A DNA stretch of 8,957 nucleotides from NCBI GenBank assembly GCA_017987615.1, contig JAGNTI010000048.1:1-8957 (forward strand), in the 5' to 3' direction. This stretch comes from Sediminibacterium sp. (GTDB lineage Bacteria; Bacteroidota; Bacteroidia; Chitinophagales; Chitinophagaceae). A program made the translations under genes and the position numbers. How positions within the stretch are numbered: position 1 is the first letter of the stretch; each line of letters starts with the position of its first letter. The notes beneath the pieces were generated by a model. That model saw nothing but the letters and a program-made list of their open reading frames with translations. It was not told the DNA's origin and searched no databases. Below are positions 1 to 6,252 of the stretch, one piece after another.

Positions 1-27
1 TGCTCTAACCAACTGAGCTAAGGAGGA
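1..27 (-). tRNA. 5' end of a tRNA gene, cut by the window start (possibly tRNA-Asn)
   Basis: Read on the minus strand, the segment gives the 5' acceptor strand TCCTCCT (21-27), the U8-A9 equivalent TA, a D stem GCTC/GAGC (15-18 with 2-5) around the loop AGTTGGTTA, and A26 at position 1. This is a canonical first third of a bacterial tRNA. The anticodon, T arm and 3' end lie outside the window. The TCCTCC acceptor start resembles tRNA-Asn, but that identity is a guess from family resemblance only. A near-consensus promoter lies upstream at 61-90. Confidence 0.85.
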
Positions 28-35
28 ATATGTTT

Positions 36-56
36 CCCACGGTTGAGTACCATGGG
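36..56 (-). other. small hairpin in the tRNA leader
   Basis: CCCACGG (36-42) and CCATGGG (50-56) can pair as a 7-position stem with one mismatch around a 7-nt loop. It lies between the predicted promoter and the tRNA 5' end, so it would sit in the pre-tRNA leader removed by RNase P, or straddle the transcription start. It has no T tract in the minus direction, so it is not a terminator. Any function is unknown. Confidence 0.3.
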
Positions 57-60
57 GTTG

Positions 61-90
61 CAAAAATAGGAAAATTTGCAATCTGGCAAA
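61..90 (-). promoter_or_regulatory. Bacteroidota-type promoter for the tRNA
   Basis: On the minus strand there is TTTG (87-90), an 18-nt spacer, then TATTTTTG (61-68). This matches the Bacteroidota housekeeping sigma consensus TTTG - about 19 nt - TAnnTTTG at both elements. The predicted start is near 55, leaving a leader of roughly 28 nt before the tRNA at 27. The 94-nt gap between the Rieske stop and the tRNA has no other evident feature apart from the leader hairpin and a short direct repeat. Confidence 0.6.
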
Positions 91-121
91 ATCTAGTTGC
101 AAAAATCATTAAAAAACAGTG

Positions 122-460
122 CTAAAAAGCAACATAAAGGCCATCTTCCCGCATTTGGGTAGGGTAGGTTTTTAAATAATAGCCTTCGCCGCTAGTATTT
201 CGCCCATTTTGGAGGCTAAACCGGTACCGGTGCAGTGGACATACCACCATACCGGCGGCGTCTATAAAGCCATCTGCCATGATGCCGCTGGCATGGGGGC
301 ACTTTTGTGCAAAAGCAAAAATTTGATCCTGAAATTTTCCGAGGGTTATTTTTTTATCCGCCACTTCCACAATACACATATTGTTGGACTGCCAATCTAG
401 TGATAATGGCGCATCTGTAATTTTATGCCAAGTGGGTGTTTTGGAAAAAAGAGAAAGCAT
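122..460 (-). CDS. small stand-alone Rieske [2Fe-2S] ferredoxin
   Basis: This 112-residue soluble protein is essentially one Rieske domain. The cluster ligands are visible as C54-x-H56 (CPHASG) and C74-x2-H77 (CPLHRYRF), separated by 17 residues, followed by the usual aromatic Phe and a Gly-rich turn. There is no signal peptide, membrane segment or oxygenase domain, so it should be a cytoplasmic electron carrier of the NirD/BphA3-like ferredoxin type; its partner is unknown. I chose the ATG at 460, which falls 4 nt after the hflX stop and suggests translational coupling. An upstream in-frame ATG at 511 would add 17 residues but overlaps hflX by 47 nt, and the added residues do not look like part of the fold. 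No oxygenase or reductase gene is nearby, so the physiological role cannot be read from context. Confidence 0.88.
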   Translation of the reverse strand: MLSLFSKTPTWHKITDAPLSLDWQSNNMCIVEVADKKITLGKFQDQIFAFAQKCPHASGIMADGFIDAAGMVVCPLHRYRFSLQNGRNTSGEGYYLKTYPTQMREDGLYVAF

Positions 461-464
461 GGGG

Positions 465-1652
465 TTAAAAATGAACGTCTCTGTATGGGTAACGTATTTG
501 ATATAGTTCACGCACTTTGGTTAAAATAATTTCACGCAGTGCGTCAATATTTTTTCTTTCGAGTGCAGAAATAAAAACACAATTATTATTTGTAGCGCGG
601 TCCCATTTTTCTTTAAGTTCTAATAACAACTCTTGCTTTACTTCGTCTTCAAGCCATTCATCAAAAGTAACAGACTCATATAAATCGAGTTTGTTAAAGA
701 TGGTAAGAATAGGCTTGTCAAAGGCTTTTAGCTCTTGCAGTGTATGATTTACAACACCAATTTGATCTTCGTATAAAGGATGTGAAACGTCTACAACGTG
801 TAATAAAATATCTGCTTCACGCACTTCATCCAAAGTACTTTTAAAACTTTCTACTAAATGGTGTGGTAGTTTTCTAATAAAACCAACTGTATCACTTAAT
901 AAAAAAGGCGTGTTTTCGTAAACAATTTTTCGTGTGGTGGTATCCAGTGTTGCAAACAATTTATTTTCTGCAAACACATCTGATTTACTCAGCACATTCA
1001 TGAGCGTGCTTTTACCAACGTTGGTATAACCTACTAGCGCAACGCGAATAAATTCGCCGCGTTCTTTACGCTGGGTGATAGATTGTTTATCAATTTCTTT
1101 TAAACGGCCGCGTAGTAGAGCAATTTTATCTTTAACGATACGTCTATCTGTTTCGATTTCTGTTTCACCCGGACCACGTGAACCAATACCGGCTCCCTGA
1201 CGCTCAAGGTGCGTCCACATTCCTTTTAATCGTGGTAAAATGTATTGGTATTGCGCTAACTCTACTTGCACTTTTGCTTGTGCCGTTCTTGCGCGAGAGG
1301 CAAATATGTCGAGGATTAAATCACTCCGATCAATCACACGGCACTTCACTTCTTTTTCAATATTTGAAATTTGTGAACCCGTTAATTCGTCATCAAATAT
1401 CACTACGTCAATATCTTTTGATGCAACGTATTGTTTGATTTCTTCGAGCTTTCCTTTTCCAACAAATGTTCTACTATCGGGGTGAGGAAGTCTTTGTGTA
1501 AATCTTTCAACGGCAATAGCACCAGCTGTTTCAGATAAGAATGCAAGTTCATCCAAATACTCTCTTACTTGATCTGGAGTTACTTCTTTTTGAATAAGAC
1601 CAACAAGTACCGCTTTCTCCTCTTTTCTAATTTTATGTTGCTTCTCAATCAA
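465..1652 (-). CDS. hflX: HflX, ribosome-associated GTPase
   Basis: This 395-residue protein is a full-length HflX of the Obg-HflX superfamily. In other bacteria HflX binds the 50S subunit and splits stalled or hibernating 70S ribosomes under stress. The N-terminal HflX domain carries TFVGKGKLEEI (62-72) and FDDELTGSQ (86-94). The linker has the characteristic GPGETEIETDRR (160-171). The G domain shows G1 GYTNVGKS (208-215), G3 DTVG (254-257), G4 NKLD (320-323) and G5 SAL (362-364). The start is TTG at 1652: the next internal Met is near residue 145, inside the conserved domain, and there is no ATG between this TTG and the preceding gene. It lies 11 nt after the barrel-protein gene and 4 nt before the Rieske gene, so transcription with both is likely. 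No promoter of its own is visible. Confidence 0.95.
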   Translation of the reverse strand: MIEKQHKIRKEEKAVLVGLIQKEVTPDQVREYLDELAFLSETAGAIAVERFTQRLPHPDSRTFVGKGKLEEIKQYVASKDIDVVIFDDELTGSQISNIEKEVKCRVIDRSDLILDIFASRARTAQAKVQVELAQYQYILPRLKGMWTHLERQGAGIGSRGPGETEIETDRRIVKDKIALLRGRLKEIDKQSITQRKERGEFIRVALVGYTNVGKSTLMNVLSKSDVFAENKLFATLDTTTRKIVYENTPFLLSDTVGFIRKLPHHLVESFKSTLDEVREADILLHVVDVSHPLYEDQIGVVNHTLQELKAFDKPILTIFNKLDLYESVTFDEWLEDEVKQELLLELKEKWDRATNNNCVFISALERKNIDALREIILTKVRELYQIRYPYRDVHF

Positions 1653-1663
1653 AATATCAAAAT

Positions 1664-2401
1664 TTATAAACCGCTGAGTGTAATACCTACAGATAAACGG
1701 TGCATGGTAGGACCAAATCCTTCTTTAAGTACACCGTTAAATTGATAGCCCGCATGAAGTGATAAACTACCATAACCAACTCTACCAGTAACTGCAAGCA
1801 TGGTTCCGTTAATATAACGCTTGGTTACATTTTTTTCGATGTAGGCCGTTCCATACACCGATTCGCCTTGCTTGTTAATTAGGTTTTTACCTTTTGTATA
1901 TGCTTTTATAAGAGAACCTACTTTAACACCAAAAGCTGCCTTCCAAGATTTGTTAGGGTTTTCTGGATTCGAATAGTATCTGATTTCTGCAGGAATTTCG
2001 GCGTAAATGCTAGTGGCTTTATTTTTCTTGAAATGATCTACGCTATCTACTGCTGTGTATTGAAGTGTAGGAGCGCCTGATTTAAAATCAACTCTCGTAT
2101 TGTCAAAAAATATATGGCTTGTTCCTAAACCAATACCGTATGCTACGCTATATTTTGGATTTGTTTTTACAGGCTTATCAAACATGAAATAAACATTAAA
2201 ATGTCTGCTAAAACCATTACCCGTGCGAAGTGCAGTAGGCTTACCAGTCCATGAGTCAGATCCGTACTGAAATACTAAATGATCGGCAGCACGATTGGTA
2301 AAATCAAATTTACTCCAGTCTTTGGTTGGTTTTTTTGCTGTTTGAGCTGAAGCAAAAAGGGTAGCAGTTAGCGCAAGGCTTAAGAATACTAGTTTTTTCA
2401 T
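1664..2401 (-). CDS. predicted outer-membrane beta-barrel protein, function unknown
   Basis: This 245-residue protein starts with a clear Sec signal peptide: Lys-Lys, a hydrophobic core of about 12 residues and an A-S-A cleavage motif before Gln20. The ATG at 2401 places that signal at the N terminus; an upstream ATG at 2461 would add 20 residues in front of it and is unlikely. The mature part has no Cys lipobox, no internal helix and many alternating aromatic/hydrophobic stretches (for example 68-75, 84-100, 202-222). It ends in an amphipathic strand (HRLSVGITLSGL), as expected of the last strand of a small barrel. It resembles the PorT-like/outer-membrane beta-barrel families common in Bacteroidota, but I do not recognise a specific member. 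It sits directly downstream of a two-component system, which could regulate it; this is inference. Confidence 0.85.
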   Translation of the reverse strand: MKKLVFLSLALTATLFASAQTAKKPTKDWSKFDFTNRAADHLVFQYGSDSWTGKPTALRTGNGFSRHFNVYFMFDKPVKTNPKYSVAYGIGLGTSHIFFDNTRVDFKSGAPTLQYTAVDSVDHFKKNKATSIYAEIPAEIRYYSNPENPNKSWKAAFGVKVGSLIKAYTKGKNLINKQGESVYGTAYIEKNVTKRYINGTMLAVTGRVGYGSLSLHAGYQFNGVLKEGFGPTMHRLSVGITLSGL

Positions 2402-2428
2402 TTTTTGTTTGGTTCGCTGTATAAATAC

Positions 2429-2515
2429 AATTGGCCACAAAAATAACTGAATTGACATCAAGGCGGTGGTTAAAAATTAGTCAAAACTGCTTTATTTTGG
2501 TTTTTGAGGCCAATT
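2429..2515. repeat. 15-bp inverted repeat flanking the barrel-gene promoter region
   Basis: AATTGGCCACAAAAA (2429-2443) and TTTTTGAGGCCAATT (2501-2515) are reverse complements over 15 positions with one mismatch, separated by 57 nt. One arm begins immediately after the response-regulator stop codon. The other contains most of the predicted -7 element of the next gene. The spacing is too long for a simple terminator, and the central 57 nt has no clear further pairing. Confidence 0.6.
2438..2445 (-). promoter_or_regulatory. possible -7 promoter element of the barrel-protein gene
   Basis: The minus strand reads TATTTTTG, an exact match to the Bacteroidota -7 consensus TAnnTTTG, 36 nt before the ATG at 2401. 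That gives a 5' leader of about 30 nt. No TTTG-like -33 box occurs at the expected 18-21 nt spacing (the bases there are GC-rich), so the promoter may be weak or activator-dependent. Confidence 0.35.
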
Positions 2516-3181
2516 TTACGCAATTTGTTGATTTTTAGGCAAATATCCCGCTGCATAGGTGATAATTCCGGCCAGGCTTTTCGCTCCAATTTTGTCCATA
2601 ATTCTAATGCGGTAGCTCTCAACAGTACGTTTTCCAATTTTTAACTGACCAGCAATTTCTTTACTGGTGAGTTCTTTACAAATAAGCCCAATAATTTGTT
2701 TTTCAACTTCTGTAAAGCTGATGCTTGCATTGTGATGTCGGACCGTGGTTTTTTGGGCAATAATTTTTGAAAGCCTTTCGGTAATACTCTGTGAAAAATA
2801 TGCATTGTGCTGATACACCGAATTAATCGCACTCACGAGTTCTTCATGAACAATATTTTTAGATAAAAAGCCCATCGCACCGGCTTCAATCATTTCAATA
2901 ATTTGTTGGTCTTCACCAAATGAGGTAAGTGCAATAATTCTGATACCCGGATATTTTGCGCATAAAATTTTTACCGCTTCGGTGCCTGTAAGGTTGGGCA
3001 TTTTTACATCCGTAATAATTACATCGGGCGCAGTAGATGCTACAAGCGCAATTAATTGTGCGCCATCGGCGGCTTCACCAAGTACATCAACGCTTGGAAC
3101 GCCTGCTAGCATTAGCTTTAAGCCTTCTCTAAAAATACGGTGATCATCGGCAATAACGATTTTGATTTTTTTACTTAGCAT
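2516..3181 (-). CDS. NarL/FixJ-type response regulator
   Basis: This 221-residue DNA-binding response regulator has a receiver domain (about 6-122) with the acidic pair D12-D13, phosphoacceptor D58 (TDVKMP), switch residue T86 and conserved K108 (LSK). A LuxR/GerE helix-turn-helix follows (about 155-210), recognisable by SFTEVEKQIIGLICKEL, TSKEIA and KRTVESYRIRIMDKIG. Phosphorylation by the adjacent kinase should promote dimerisation and promoter binding. The ATG at 3181 overlaps the kinase's 3' end by 11 nt, typical of coupled kinase-regulator pairs. The alternative ATG at 3214 would add 11 residues and raise the overlap to 44 nt, and the receiver fold needs none of them. The target genes are unknown; the next gene downstream (barrel protein) is the first candidate. 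Confidence 0.93.
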   Translation of the reverse strand: MLSKKIKIVIADDHRIFREGLKLMLAGVPSVDVLGEAADGAQLIALVASTAPDVIITDVKMPNLTGTEAVKILCAKYPGIRIIALTSFGEDQQIIEMIEAGAMGFLSKNIVHEELVSAINSVYQHNAYFSQSITERLSKIIAQKTTVRHHNASISFTEVEKQIIGLICKELTSKEIAGQLKIGKRTVESYRIRIMDKIGAKSLAGIITYAAGYLPKNQQIA

Positions 3182-3929
3182 AATTGAGGGGGGTTTTAAT
3201 TTGATACCGAACACCTTGCTGTGGCAAAGTGTCTATAATAATTTGACCACGTAATAATGCAACACGGTTAAATATATTTCTGAGTCCTGAACCAGTAGCC
3301 GTTAGTGCTACTACGTCTTTATCAAAACCAATACCATCATCGGTAATAGATAAGAAAAAATATTTATCATCGAGTGATGCATGTATCCAAACATTTTGTG
3401 CATTCGAATGCTTTAATGCGTTGTTGAGTATTTCCTGAATAATGCGGTAATGATGTAACCAGTGATCTGGTTCCGATTCGGGTAAGACGCCACTTAATTC
3501 CCAGTAAACTTTAATGTTACCTAATTTATTGACAGTGGCAATCAGTTCTTCTACACCCCAGCAAAAACCCGCTGCTAGTAACTGGTTGGGCACAATGGCC
3601 TCACTCATTACGCGCATGCGTTTTAATACGTCATCGATATGCGTGGCGGCTTCTTTTATGAGTTGCCTGTCGGCGGTAGATACGGGGTTGATGCTACTTA
3701 CCTGAAGTCTGATAACAGATAGCAATTGACCAAAATCGTCGTGAAGATCGGCGGCAATTCTTTTGCGTTCTTTTTCGGCTGCGGTAATTTCTGTAGTGAT
3801 GAGCTGGTGCAGTAAGTTTTTATTTTTTTTGTGGTAGAAATAAATCACACAAATAAATAAAAATATAAATACACCAAGCAGCGGTATAGAAAACAATATA
3901 AGCGTGTAAAAGCTAGGCTGTTCCGACAT
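3171..3929 (-). CDS. minimal one-TM sensor histidine kinase (HisKA_3/DesK-NarX type)
   Basis: This 252-residue kinase has a single hydrophobic segment at about 8-32, then a short linker. The HisKA_3 dimerisation region holds the phosphorylated H63 in ERKRIAADLHDDFGQ. A GHKL ATPase domain follows, with an N box (RIIQEILNNALKHSN, 162-176), G1 DDGIGFD (197-203) and G2 GSGLRNI (213-219). It has no periplasmic loop, PAS, GAF or HAMP domain, so stimulus sensing must come from the membrane segment, from a partner protein, or from inside the cell. It is the first gene of a pair with the response regulator, overlapping it by 11 nt. A candidate promoter lies about 57 nt upstream of the start codon. Confidence 0.93.
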   Translation of the reverse strand: MSEQPSFYTLILFSIPLLGVFIFLFICVIYFYHKKNKNLLHQLITTEITAAEKERKRIAADLHDDFGQLLSVIRLQVSSINPVSTADRQLIKEAATHIDDVLKRMRVMSEAIVPNQLLAAGFCWGVEELIATVNKLGNIKVYWELSGVLPESEPDHWLHHYRIIQEILNNALKHSNAQNVWIHASLDDKYFFLSITDDGIGFDKDVVALTATGSGLRNIFNRVALLRGQIIIDTLPQQGVRYQIKTPLNYAK

Positions 3930-3985
3930 GCAATAATTTTATTATTCAATTTGGAAATAATAAATATCACTTCCTAATTATTGCT

Positions 3986-4015
3986 GACAACTACACGCTA
4001 TTACATTGCCTCAAA
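3986..4015 (-). promoter_or_regulatory. possible promoter of the kinase-regulator operon
   Basis: The minus strand has TTTG (4012-4015), an 18-nt spacer and TAGTTGTC (3986-3993). The -33 box is exact; the -7 box keeps TA and two of the four TTTG positions. It lies in the 155-nt gap between the DUF1080 gene and the kinase. The rest of that gap contains a weak hairpin (about 4033-4064) and AT-rich sequence, with no sign of a small gene. Confidence 0.3.
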
Positions 4016-4084
4016 AAAATATTACATTAGTGAAACCCCTGCTATCAAAGGGCATTAGGTGTTTATACGTGATTATAAAAAATA

Positions 4085-4861
4085 CTAATCTAATGGGCGA
4101 ATCCAAATATTTCTAAAACTTACTGGACTTCCCCCATCGAGGTCATGGTCTTGTAAATAAAATGGAAGTTTAGCTGGATGCGCTTCATATACAGATGGTC
4201 CAATCCACTGAATCGTTCCTTTTATATCTACATTGTTTTGAACGAGTACACCATTGTGTAAAACGGTAAATCTGCCAGGTACCTGCACTTTACCATCAGC
4301 ATAAAATTGTGGCGCCGTAAAAATGATATCATAGGTTTGCCACTCGCCTGGTTTTTTTGTTGCATTCACAAGTGGAATATGCTGTTTGTATAATGCACCG
4401 GCTTGTCCGTTCACATAGGTTTGATTGGTATAAGAATCTAAAATTTGGATTTCATACTTACCCATAAAAAACACACCACTATTGGCGCGGTATTGTCCCG
4501 ATTGTTTAATTACTGCCGGAGAACGCCACTCAATATGGAGTTGACAACTACCAAATGGCTGGTTGGTTTCTATGGAACCAGATCCTTTTACAACCGTTAG
4601 GGTTCCGTCTTTTTCTATTTTCCATCCTGCCTTACCACCACCTAAACGGTGCCATGCATCTAAATTTTTTCCATTGTATAATACAATAGCATCGGACGGC
4701 GCATCGGAAGGGGTTTTACCTGGTTCTACTTTTGTAGGCTTTGGTTCCCAGATTTCTGTTTTAGCAGCTTCTCTATTTAAACTGTCTTCTCTACTTAGTT
4801 GCGCACTAACATTTGCACCAATGAGTGTTAAACCAAGTAACACCACTATACTTTTTTTCAT
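4085..4861 (-). CDS. secreted DUF1080 protein (3-keto-disaccharide hydrolase family)
   Basis: This 258-residue exported protein has a Sec signal peptide (1-20, ending VSA before Gln21) and no lipobox Cys. A short charged linker is followed by one DUF1080/PF06439 domain (about 56-257), a concanavalin-like jelly roll. Family hallmarks are LYNGKNLDAW (61-70), NSGVFF then YEIQILDSY (128-133, 136-144), PGEWQTYDIIFTAP (171-184) and the C-terminal SFRNIWIRPL. The family is known for acting on 3-keto-sugars, cleaving 3-keto-glycosides formed by Gfo/Idh/MocA dehydrogenases. The gene lies 4 nt after exactly such a dehydrogenase, which supports that role. I chose the ATG at 4861 because it begins the signal peptide; an upstream ATG at 4954 would prepend 31 residues and overlap the preceding gene. 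The substrate is not evident from the sequence. Confidence 0.92.
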   Translation of the reverse strand: MKKSIVVLLGLTLIGANVSAQLSREDSLNREAAKTEIWEPKPTKVEPGKTPSDAPSDAIVLYNGKNLDAWHRLGGGKAGWKIEKDGTLTVVKGSGSIETNQPFGSCQLHIEWRSPAVIKQSGQYRANSGVFFMGKYEIQILDSYTNQTYVNGQAGALYKQHIPLVNATKKPGEWQTYDIIFTAPQFYADGKVQVPGRFTVLHNGVLVQNNVDIKGTIQWIGPSVYEAHPAKLPFYLQDHDLDGGSPVSFRNIWIRPLD

Positions 4862-4865
4862 CAAA

Positions 4866-6194
4866 TTAAATTTTTGGAATGCTGTATCCGTTATGGTACA
4901 CAGCCGATAAATATTTTGCGTTAACCGCAGCGTCGGTAAATTGTTTTTTTGCATGATCCCACTCTAACTGTTTGCCACTGCGGTGTGCAATGTTTCCCAT
5001 CTGACAAATGGTAGCCACTTTTGCACCTTCTTGAATAGAGCAGTGTAGTTTAGAAAAGTCACGAGATTTTACAACTTCTAAAAAGTTAATCCAATGTTTT
5101 TCTACACCATTGTCTACAGATCTATTCAGCGGAACAATAATTTTATTGGCACTTCTAGATTCTTGAAGCACTTCCCAGCCTTCTCTATTTAAAACCAGCG
5201 TGCCGTTGTCGCCCTGAAACGCAACACCATGGTCTCTTCCGTAGTTACCATTGGTAATACCCATTGTTTGCTCCCAAGAAACACTAAACTTATCAAAACC
5301 ATAGAGCACGTTTAACATATCTGGTGTTTCACTTGCTGCATTAGGGTCAGCGTATTTGCCGCCCACTGCAGAAATCGTATTAGGCGCTGTTGCTTTCATA
5401 CCTAATAATGCATAATCCAATAAATGCACACCCCAATCAGTCATTAAACCGCCTGCATAATCCCAAAACCATCTAAATGAATAATGGAAACGGTTGCGGT
5501 TATAAGGTCTTAACTGAGCTGGACCAAGCCATGTTTTATAATCCACCCCTGCTGGGATAGGCGCGTCAGGCTTCGGTTGCATAGGTGTAGACTGAGAATA
5601 GCACCACACTTTTACATTTCTGATAGCACCTAGTTTTCCGGTATGTACAAAGTCAACGGCGTCACCAAAATGTTTTTGGCTGCGTTGCCACTGACCCGCT
5701 TGCACGGCTCTACCATATTTTTCTTGAGCAGCCACCATTGCGTTACACTCCACAATAGAATTACCTACTGGCTTTTCTACATAAATATCTTTTCCGGCCT
5801 GACAAGCATGAATCATTTGAAGTGCATGCCAATGATCAGGAGTACCAATGATCACTACATCAACGTCTTTATTTTCTAGAAGTTTTCTATAATCAGAATA
5901 GATCGCAATTTTAGAAGTATCAACATTTTTAGATTTTAATTCGGCAATTCTTCCATCAATAACGGTGGTGTCAATGTCACAAAGTGCAGCAATGACAACG
6001 CCTGGAAGGCGCATGGCAGTAGAGGCGTTGGCCCATCCCATACCATTTAAACCAATCACACCAATGTTAACACGGTCCGATGGCATGATACTATTTTTAA
6101 AATAAGCAAAGCTCTCATTACCGAGCGCAGATGCAAGTACAGAGCCTCCCGTTAAGAGACCTGCGTTTTGTAAAAAGTTTCGTCTTGTAGACAT
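4866..6194 (-). CDS. Tat-exported Gfo/Idh/MocA family oxidoreductase
   Basis: This 442-residue NAD(P)-dependent sugar or polyol dehydrogenase has a twin-arginine signal (STRRNFLQ at 2-9, then a mild hydrophobic stretch to about 24). The Rossmann fold starts at about 42 with the glycine-rich loop GVIGLNGMG (45-53). Family motifs follow: GTPDHWH (117-123), EKPVG (140-144) carrying the conserved Lys, and DWGVHLLD (253-260) with the presumed catalytic Asp/His. The C-terminal tail ends in the GYSIPKI block seen in Bacteroidota and Planctomycetes members. Tat export suggests it folds with its nucleotide in the cytoplasm and works in the periplasm. It is likely to oxidise a sugar hydroxyl (C3 in related systems), feeding the DUF1080 protein encoded 4 nt downstream. 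An inverted repeat lies directly before its start codon. The substrate and the electron acceptor that reoxidises the cofactor are unknown. Confidence 0.93.
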   Translation of the reverse strand: MSTRRNFLQNAGLLTGGSVLASALGNESFAYFKNSIMPSDRVNIGVIGLNGMGWANASTAMRLPGVVIAALCDIDTTVIDGRIAELKSKNVDTSKIAIYSDYRKLLENKDVDVVIIGTPDHWHALQMIHACQAGKDIYVEKPVGNSIVECNAMVAAQEKYGRAVQAGQWQRSQKHFGDAVDFVHTGKLGAIRNVKVWCYSQSTPMQPKPDAPIPAGVDYKTWLGPAQLRPYNRNRFHYSFRWFWDYAGGLMTDWGVHLLDYALLGMKATAPNTISAVGGKYADPNAASETPDMLNVLYGFDKFSVSWEQTMGITNGNYGRDHGVAFQGDNGTLVLNREGWEVLQESRSANKIIVPLNRSVDNGVEKHWINFLEVVKSRDFSKLHCSIQEGAKVATICQMGNIAHRSGKQLEWDHAKKQFTDAAVNAKYLSAVYHNGYSIPKI

Positions 6195-6197
6195 GGC

Positions 6198-6231
6198 AAG
6201 CGTTTTAATTGAAGTATAAATTAAAACGTTT
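6198..6231. promoter_or_regulatory. inverted repeat before the oxidoreductase start: possible operator or leader hairpin
   Basis: CGTTTTAATT (6201-6210) and AATTAAAACG (6219-6228) are perfect 10-bp inverted repeats with an 8-nt loop. As RNA the stem extends to about 13 pairs (6198-6231) with one G-U. The right arm also contains the perfect 10-bp palindrome AAAACGTTTT (6223-6232), like the CG-centred cores bound by LacI-family regulators. It ends about 4 nt from the oxidoreductase ATG on the minus strand. It could be a sugar-responsive operator or a structured leader. Read on the plus strand it is followed by a T run, but no plus-strand gene exists here to terminate. Confidence 0.45.
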
Positions 6232-6252
6232 TTTGCATATCTGCTAAATTAT

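Noticed and set aside
1178..1485. Overlapping plus-strand open frames antisense to hflX, one with a hydrophobic stretch
   Set aside because: hflX motifs run through this region on the minus strand; the antisense frames show no family resemblance and no initiation signals.
2452..2457. TTGACA on the plus strand, resembling a sigma-70 -35 box
   Set aside because: No plus-strand gene follows, there is no matching -10 box, and Bacteroidota do not use this consensus as their main promoter.
2641..2832. 63-codon minus-strand open frame inside the response regulator
   Set aside because: It lies in a different frame within a gene whose receiver and HTH motifs are continuous; it is not a frameshifted fragment.
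4033..4064. Hairpin after the DUF1080 gene as a possible terminator
   Set aside because: The 7-nt arms carry a mismatch around an 18-nt loop, and the T run lies about 13 nt beyond the stem, too far for a standard intrinsic terminator.
4563..4910. 115-codon open frame on the plus strand antisense to the DUF1080 gene
   Set aside because: It is a shadow of a well-supported gene: no recognisable domain, Ser/Phe/Pro-rich translation and no promoter or start context.
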